Positions 6,506 through 10,422 of a DNA stretch of 10,422 bases are shown piece after piece (position 1 is the first letter of the stretch; each line of letters starts with the position of its first letter). The stretch spans positions 1 to 10,422 of the forward strand of contig JACQAI010000279.1 in the NCBI GenBank assembly GCA_016195115.1, read 5' to 3'. Source of the stretch: Pseudomonadota bacterium (GTDB lineage Bacteria; Pseudomonadota; Alphaproteobacteria; Elsterales; Elsteraceae). The notes beneath the pieces were generated by a model, which was not told where the DNA came from, did not search any database, and was given only the letters and a program-made list of their open reading frames with translations. Both the position numbers and the translations under genes were made by a program.

Positions 6506-6940
6506 ATGTCAGATCGCCGACTGCTCGCACTGGTCGCGAATATCACCACGGCATACTGCACGGGAAACCATGTTGCGATCGCCGATCTTCCGGCCTTCAT
6601 GGCATCGGTGTTCTCGACGCTCGACGGGCTGAGCAAGGTGACACCGCCAGCGCCGCCGCTCAAACCGGCGGTGCCGGTCCGCGAGTCGGTCAAGCCGGAC
6701 TACATCGTCTGCTTGGAGGATGGCAAGAAGCTCAAGATGCTCAAGCGGCATCTGCGCACCGCATTCAACCTGACCCCCGACCAATACCGGGCGAAGTGGG
6801 ACCTCCGCCGCGACTATCCGATGGTCGCGCCGAGCTACTCGATGACCCGATCCAAGCTTGCCCTGGCCTGCGGCCTCGGCCGCGGCCGGATAACACCGGT
6901 ACCGACGTCAGCCGTCGTCGCCACCATCTTGGACGCGTGA
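6506..6940 (+). CDS. mucR: MucR/Ros-family transcriptional regulator with degenerate zinc site
   Basis: The 144-residue product has the two-part layout of MucR proteins: an N-terminal oligomerisation region (about 4-42, LLALVANITTAYCTGNHV and ADLPAFMASVFSTL), a Pro-rich linker (47-58), and the DNA-binding region DYIVCLEDGKKLKMLKRHL (65-83) continuing through LTPDQYRAKWDLRRDYPMVAP (89-109). MucR proteins are chromosomal regulators in Alphaproteobacteria that control surface polysaccharide, motility and cell-cycle genes and bind AT-rich DNA. In Ros the zinc ligands are two Cys and two His. Here the Cys69 and His82 positions are kept, Asp72 replaces the second Cys, and the residues where the second His would lie are Ala86 and Phe87. 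Related zinc-independent MucR homologues are known, so the protein may still fold and bind DNA. A GGA lies seven bases before the ATG at 6506. It could regulate the neighbouring glycan operon, which is inference. Confidence 0.9.
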   Translation: MSDRRLLALVANITTAYCTGNHVAIADLPAFMASVFSTLDGLSKVTPPAPPLKPAVPVRESVKPDYIVCLEDGKKLKMLKRHLRTAFNLTPDQYRAKWDLRRDYPMVAPSYSMTRSKLALACGLGRGRITPVPTSAVVATILDA

Positions 6941-6965
6941 TCGCGGGGCTTCTCAGCGCCCGACC

Positions 6966-7106
6966 GCGTCGCTAGACTGCGCCGATAAAGGGGATGGGCC
7001 GTCCATCCGAGAAACGTCGAACCACGACACCAAGGACGGCCGGGGGAACATCTGGGTGACGGTTGCCACGACATGCCGACTTTTGGGGACGCTCGCCTAG
7101 CGACGC
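6966..7106. repeat. Nested inverted repeats upstream of the ABC operon
   Basis: GCGTCGCTAG (6966-6975) and CTAGCGACGC (7097-7106) are perfect ten-base inverted copies. Inside them GGCCGTCC (6997-7004) and GGACGGCC (7034-7041) form an eight-base pair, which competes with the local hairpin GGATGG-N5-CCATCC (6992-7008). The whole could fold as a 141-base structured leader RNA or be a small palindromic element. TAGACT at 6973-6978 also resembles a -10 box, with TTCTCA at 6950-6955 as a poor -35 at 17 bases, so the left arm may overlap the operon promoter. Confidence 0.4.
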
Positions 7107-7136
7107 CATAGAGACGGCGCATCGTCATCGGACCGA

Positions 7137-7151
7137 TCCCGGCAGACGGGA
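7137..7151 (+). promoter_or_regulatory. Small hairpin over the ribosome binding site of the first permease gene
   Basis: TCCCG (7137-7141) and CGGGA (7147-7151) form a five-base stem with a five-base loop. The right arm overlaps the GGGAG Shine-Dalgarno (7148-7152) for the GTG start at 7158. In the mRNA this could lower translation initiation. The stem is short, so the effect would be mild. Confidence 0.3.
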
Positions 7152-7157
7152 GCGTTC

Positions 7158-8111
7158 GTGCAGCTGAAGCCGGCCAACGGAGATCTGTCCGCGCTCAATG
7201 CGCCCGCGGCGCCGCGCGCTGGCGCGCTCGGCGAGCTGCTGTACCGCGACGCCCCGGTCGCCTATGCCTTCATCGCGCCTTCGGTCTTGCTGCTGCTGTT
7301 CCTGGTCGCCTACCCGTTCGTGCTGTCGGTGTGGTTCGCGGTCAGCGACGCGCGCGTCGGCGACACCGGCGATTTCATCGGCCTCGACAATTTCGTGCGC
7401 CTGCTCGGCAGCTCGATCTTCCAGCAGACCTTGCAGAACTCGCTGGTGTTCACCGCCGCGGCGCTGGGCGCCAAGACGGTGTTCGGCATGGGGCTGGCGC
7501 TGCTGTTGTTCCGGGTCGCGCGCTTCAAGCGATTGATCCGCGGCGCCGTGCTGCTGCCCTTCATCGTGCCGACCGCGCTGTCGACCTTGGTGTGGTGGTG
7601 GATGTTCGAGCCGCTCTACAGCGTGGTGAACTGGACGCTGAAGTACATGCACATCGTCGATCACGACATCCCGTGGTTGCCCGACCCGTATCTGGCGATG
7701 TTCACCGTGGTCCTGGTCAACACCTGGCGCGGCCTGCCGTTCTTCGCGATCACCTTGCTGGCCGGACTGGTGGCGATCCCGCGCGAGCTCTACGAGGCCG
7801 CCGAGGTCGACGGCGCCAGCGCGTTCGGCCGCTTCTGGCACGTCACGATCCCGCTGGTCAAACCGGTGCTCGGCGTCGTGATCCTATTCTCGGCGATCTT
7901 CACGCTGTCGGACTTCAACATCGTCTACGTCCTGACCAAGGGCGGGCCGATGAACATGACCCACCTGTTCGCGACCTACTCGTTCGCGCTCGGCCTGCAG
8001 AGCGGCGAGATCGGCCAGGGCGCGGCGGTGTCGCTGTTCCTGTTCCCGATCCTGCTCGCCGTGGTGGTCGTGCAGCTGCGCCAGATCCGCAAGGCGACGA
8101 TGTATGAGTAG
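7158..8111 (+). CDS. ABC sugar-type transporter permease (MalF/UgpA-like)
   Basis: This 317-residue inner-membrane protein is one half of the channel of a binding-protein-dependent importer. Predicted membrane spans lie near 36-60, 93-118, 127-150, 178-205, 233-256 and 286-306. The cytoplasmic EAA loop that docks the ATPase is at about 213-232 (EAAEVDGASAFGRFWHVTIP), with the expected Glu-Ala-Ala and Gly. The segment SDFNIVYVLTKGGP (251-264) is typical of the MalF/UgpA branch. About 30 polar residues precede the first span. GTG at 7158 is taken as the start because GGGAG lies six bases upstream and no better in-frame start is seen. The reading frame overlaps the next permease by eight bases, a sign of translational coupling. 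The substrate is probably a sugar, sugar alcohol or glycerol-phosphate-type solute; it cannot be told from this subunit. Confidence 0.92.
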   Translation: MQLKPANGDLSALNAPAAPRAGALGELLYRDAPVAYAFIAPSVLLLLFLVAYPFVLSVWFAVSDARVGDTGDFIGLDNFVRLLGSSIFQQTLQNSLVFTAAALGAKTVFGMGLALLLFRVARFKRLIRGAVLLPFIVPTALSTLVWWWMFEPLYSVVNWTLKYMHIVDHDIPWLPDPYLAMFTVVLVNTWRGLPFFAITLLAGLVAIPRELYEAAEVDGASAFGRFWHVTIPLVKPVLGVVILFSAIFTLSDFNIVYVLTKGGPMNMTHLFATYSFALGLQSGEIGQGAAVSLFLFPILLAVVVVQLRQIRKATMYE

Positions 8112-8955
8112 CGTCACCGAAACCCGCGGGTTCCGCTCGCTGTTCACGCTCTATTTGCCGCTGACGCCGTACATCCTGTTCGCGCTGTTCCCGCTCTATT
8201 TCATGGTCGTGACGTCGTTCAAGGGCAACTCCGAGCTCTACGACCCCACCACGGTGCCGTTCTGGATCGGCCGCGGCGTCACCCTCGGGCACTACAATAT
8301 GCTGGGCGAAGAGACGCTGTTCTGGAGCTGGTTCGCCAACAGCCTGATCGTCAGCATCGCGTCGACCGTGATCTCGGTGGTGCTCGCGATCCTCGCCGCC
8401 TACCCGCTGGCGCGGCTCAAGTTCACCGGCGCCAGCACCTTCGGCGTGGCGATCTTCATCACCTATCTGGTGCCGCCGACGCTCCTGTTCCTGCCGCTCA
8501 GCAACGTGATCAACTGGCTCGGCCTGTCCGACAGCCTGTGGGCGCTGATCGTGACCTACCCGACGTTCCTGGTGCCGTTCTGCACCTGGCTGCTCATGGG
8601 CTACTTCCGCACCGTGCCCAAGGAGATCGAGGAGTGCGCGATGCTGGACGGCTGCAACCGGCTGCAGACCATGTTCCTCATCCTGCTGCCGGTGGCGCTG
8701 CCGGGCGTGATCTGCGCCGCGCTGTTCGCCTTCACCTTGTCGTGGAACGAGTTCCTCTACGCGCTGGTGTTCGTGTCGCCGGCCGAGCTCAAGACCATGA
8801 CGGTGGGCATCTTCTCGGAGCTGATCCGCGGCGACATCTACTACTGGGGCGGACTGATGGCCGGCGCGTGCATCGGCTCGCTGCCGATCGTCGTCGCCTA
8901 CGTCTTCTTCCTCGACTACTACGTCTCCGGCCTGACCTCCGGAGCGGTCAAATAA
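8104..8955 (+). CDS. ABC sugar-type transporter permease (MalG/UgpE-like)
   Basis: This 283-residue product is the partner channel subunit. Spans are predicted near 14-37, 74-100, 109-132, 142-166, 195-221 and 252-274. The EAA loop is at about 175-197 (EIEECAMLDGCNRLQTMFLI), where the usual Glu-Ala-Ala is Glu-Cys-Ala. The C-terminal YYVSGLTSGAVK matches the conserved tail (GLTAGAVKG-like) of MalG-type permeases. The start ATG at 8104 lies inside the end of the preceding gene, and 34 bases separate the stop from the solute-binding protein gene. It should form a heterodimer with the upstream permease and work with an MsmX/UgpC-like ATPase that is not in the window. Confidence 0.92.
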   Translation: MSSVTETRGFRSLFTLYLPLTPYILFALFPLYFMVVTSFKGNSELYDPTTVPFWIGRGVTLGHYNMLGEETLFWSWFANSLIVSIASTVISVVLAILAAYPLARLKFTGASTFGVAIFITYLVPPTLLFLPLSNVINWLGLSDSLWALIVTYPTFLVPFCTWLLMGYFRTVPKEIEECAMLDGCNRLQTMFLILLPVALPGVICAALFAFTLSWNEFLYALVFVSPAELKTMTVGIFSELIRGDIYYWGGLMAGACIGSLPIVVAYVFFLDYYVSGLTSGAVK

Positions 8956-8989
8956 CCGCCATCGCGACAAACCACCGGGAGGGAGCACC

Positions 8990-10333
8990 ATGACGAAATC
9001 GAGCAACCAGACGACGCGTCGGGTCGGCCGGCGGCAGTTCCTCAAGACCGCGGCGGGCGGCGCCGCCGGCATGAGCGGCATCCTGGCGCTCGGCCAGGCG
9101 CCGGCGTTCGCGCAGACCCGCGAGCTGACGTTCCTCACCATCGCGAGCTTCGTGCCGGCGACCGACGTCGAGCTCAAGCGCCAGCTCGAGGAATGGGGCA
9201 AGGCGAACAACGTCAAGGTGCGCCTCGACATCATCGCGCACCTGCAGCTGCAGACCAAGAAGGCCGCCGAGGTCCAGGCCAAGGCGGGGCATGACATCAC
9301 GGCGCTCGGGCCAGGCCTCGGCGACGCCGAGCTCTATTTCGACCACCTGGTCGATCTCAAGGACATCGCCACCGAGATCGGCGCCAAGAACGGCGGCTGG
9401 ATCAGCCCGGAGAACTATCCGATCCGCGGCGAGTGGAAGCTGCTGCCCTGGTGGATGCCGCCCTTCCCGATCGCGCTGCGCACCGACCTGCTCGAGAAGA
9501 TCGGCGAGAAGGTCCCCGATACCTGGGAGGACATTCTGCGCATCGGCAAGAAGGGCAAGGCGATCGGCCATCCGTTCGGCACCGCGCTCGGCCACTCGGC
9601 CGACGCCAACGTGACCTTGCTGTCGATCCTGTGGTCCTACGGCGGCTCGTACGTCGGCAAGGACGGCAAGACGATCACGATCAACTCGAAGGAGACCCGC
9701 ACGGCGATGGACTTCGTCAAGCGGCTCTACACCGAGGCGATGGATCCCGAGGTGCTGGCGTGGGACGACGCGTCCAACAACCGCTGCCTCAACGCCGGCA
9801 AGTGCATCGCCATCCACAACCCGATCAGCGCGTACGAGTCGGCCAAGAAGGACAAGGTCGTGGTGCCCGGCACCCAGCAGCCGATCGCCGAGGTCATCGA
9901 CCACGTCCACACGCCGCGCGGACCGGTCGGGCGCGTGACGACCACCGGCTACTGGTGCTTCGGCGTGTGGAAGTACTCGAAGAACGTCGAGCTCGCGAAG
10001 GACTTCCTGCGCTACCACATGCAGCCGGCCAACCAGGACAAGTGGGTCGAGGCCGGCCACGGCTTCAACATGCCGTTCCTCGCCAACCTGGCCAACCACA
10101 AGGTCTACGAGAGCGACCCGCAGTACCGCCGCATCCCCGACGTCGCCAAGGTCACGGTGCCGCCGTCGTGGCCGGGGCCGACCACCGCCGCCTCGCAGCA
10201 GGTGCTCGACCTCTACATCATCCCCGACATGTTCGCGCAGCATGCCACCGGCCGCATGACCGCCGACCAGGCGATCGCGTGGGGCGAGAAGGAGATGACC
10301 GACATCTACGCCGGCCGCAAGAAACGGCCGTAG
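8990..10333 (+). CDS. Tat-exported ABC transporter solute-binding protein, family 1
   Basis: The 447-residue protein captures the transported solute in the periplasm and delivers it to the two upstream permeases. The N-terminus carries a twin-arginine signal: GRRQFLK (13-19), a moderately hydrophobic region AAGGAAGMSGILALG and a likely AFA-Q cleavage after residue 41. The mature part has the family 1 fold signs: LTFLTIASFVP (46-56) at the first strand, a variable core, RTDLLEKIGEKVPDTWEDIL (164-183), and WSYGGSYVGKDGKTITINSKE (215-235). Aromatic residues such as WWMPPF (154-159) and the segment TGYWCFGVWKYSK suit sugar stacking but do not fix the ligand. A strong GGGAGGGAG precedes ATG at 8990. 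Tat export implies folding before export. It is the last gene of the visible operon, followed by a GC-rich hairpin. Confidence 0.92.
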   Translation: MTKSSNQTTRRVGRRQFLKTAAGGAAGMSGILALGQAPAFAQTRELTFLTIASFVPATDVELKRQLEEWGKANNVKVRLDIIAHLQLQTKKAAEVQAKAGHDITALGPGLGDAELYFDHLVDLKDIATEIGAKNGGWISPENYPIRGEWKLLPWWMPPFPIALRTDLLEKIGEKVPDTWEDILRIGKKGKAIGHPFGTALGHSADANVTLLSILWSYGGSYVGKDGKTITINSKETRTAMDFVKRLYTEAMDPEVLAWDDASNNRCLNAGKCIAIHNPISAYESAKKDKVVVPGTQQPIAEVIDHVHTPRGPVGRVTTTGYWCFGVWKYSKNVELAKDFLRYHMQPANQDKWVEAGHGFNMPFLANLANHKVYESDPQYRRIPDVAKVTVPPSWPGPTTAASQQVLDLYIIPDMFAQHATGRMTADQAIAWGEKEMTDIYAGRKKRP

Positions 10334-10344
10334 TCCGTTCCCTC

Positions 10345-10372
10345 CCCTCCCCGCGCGCGAGCGTGGGGAGGG
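10345..10372 (+). terminator. GC-rich hairpin after the solute-binding protein gene
   Basis: Bases 10345-10356 pair with 10361-10372 in a 12-base stem (CCCTCCCCGCGC with GCGTGGGGAGGG, one G-U pair) closed by a GCGA tetraloop of the stable GNRA type. It starts 11 bases after the stop codon at 10333. There is no T run after the stem, so it may act as a terminator aided by Rho, as a 3' end stabiliser of the mRNA, or belong to a repeated palindromic family. Confidence 0.55.
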
Positions 10373-10390
10373 CGAAGGTCTTAGCGCGGG

Positions 10391-10422
10391 GGACGCAGAG
10401 GTTGCGCAGAGGACGCGGAGGA
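10391..10422. repeat. Imperfect short tandem repeats at right edge
   Basis: Three units follow one another: GGACGCAGA (10391-10399), GGTTGCGCAGA (10400-10410) and GGACGCGGA (10411-10419), then GGA at the window edge where a fourth unit may begin. They are purine-rich and noncoding. Whether the array goes on past the window is unknown. Confidence 0.45.

Noticed and set aside
6052..6693. A 213-residue minus-strand frame overlapping the MucR gene
   Set aside because: It is antisense to a clearly recognisable MucR protein and has no domain signs.
7915..9300. A 461-residue minus-strand frame across both permeases and the binding protein
   Set aside because: Low-complexity His/Arg/Gln-rich translation antisense to three well-supported genes.
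8948..10243. A 431-residue minus-strand frame antisense to the solute-binding protein
   Set aside because: Composition is that of a shadow frame, and the plus strand has a Tat signal and family 1 features.
1..10422. CRISPR array, insertion sequence, tRNA or rRNA genes, prophage or toxin-antitoxin genes
   Set aside because: No regularly spaced repeats, transposase, integrase, cloverleaf or rRNA-like sequence was seen on reading both strands.

Overview
The window is GC-rich chromosomal DNA, most likely from an alphaproteobacterium. The clearest marker is a MucR/Ros-family regulator, a family largely confined to Alphaproteobacteria. A Tat-exported ABC solute-binding protein, strong G/C bias at third codon positions and many long antisense shadow frames fit this. 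I cannot name the genus from sequence alone.

Layout, left to right. (1) 1-311, minus strand: the 5' part of an unrecognised gene running off the left edge. (2) 312-518: a divergent intergenic region with a near-perfect CRP/FNR-type palindrome. (3) 519-1139, plus: a small predicted lipoprotein. (4) 1144-5711, minus: a tight three-gene operon transcribed as manA (type I mannose-6-phosphate isomerase), then a 758-residue protein joining a GT-B glycosyltransferase to an (alpha/alpha)6-type glycosidase-like domain, then a GH130-family mannoside phosphorylase/glycosidase. (5) 5712-6256: 545 bases with no convincing gene, but with palindromes and promoter-like sequence. (6) 6257-6940, plus: a 63-residue hypothetical protein followed by the MucR-type regulator, which lacks the usual second zinc histidine. 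(7) 6941-7157: a short intergenic region with nested inverted repeats and a small hairpin over the next ribosome binding site. (8) 7158-10333, plus: two MalF/MalG-type permeases and a Tat-exported family 1 solute-binding protein, with no ATPase gene in the window. (9) 10334-10422: a strong GC hairpin with a GNRA tetraloop, then short imperfect tandem repeats.

The most interesting unit is the manA / glycosyltransferase-glycosidase / GH130 operon. All three products look cytoplasmic, and two of the three belong to mannose-handling families. ManA can feed mannose-6-phosphate towards GDP-mannose, the GT-B domain could polymerise or transfer sugar, and GH130 enzymes cleave beta-mannosides, often by phosphorolysis to mannose-1-phosphate. 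Together they could form an intracellular make-and-break cycle for a mannose-containing glycan. That is inference; the glycan is not identifiable from the sequence. The ABC importer to the right probably takes up a sugar or sugar-like solute, but no direct link to the mannose operon is visible.
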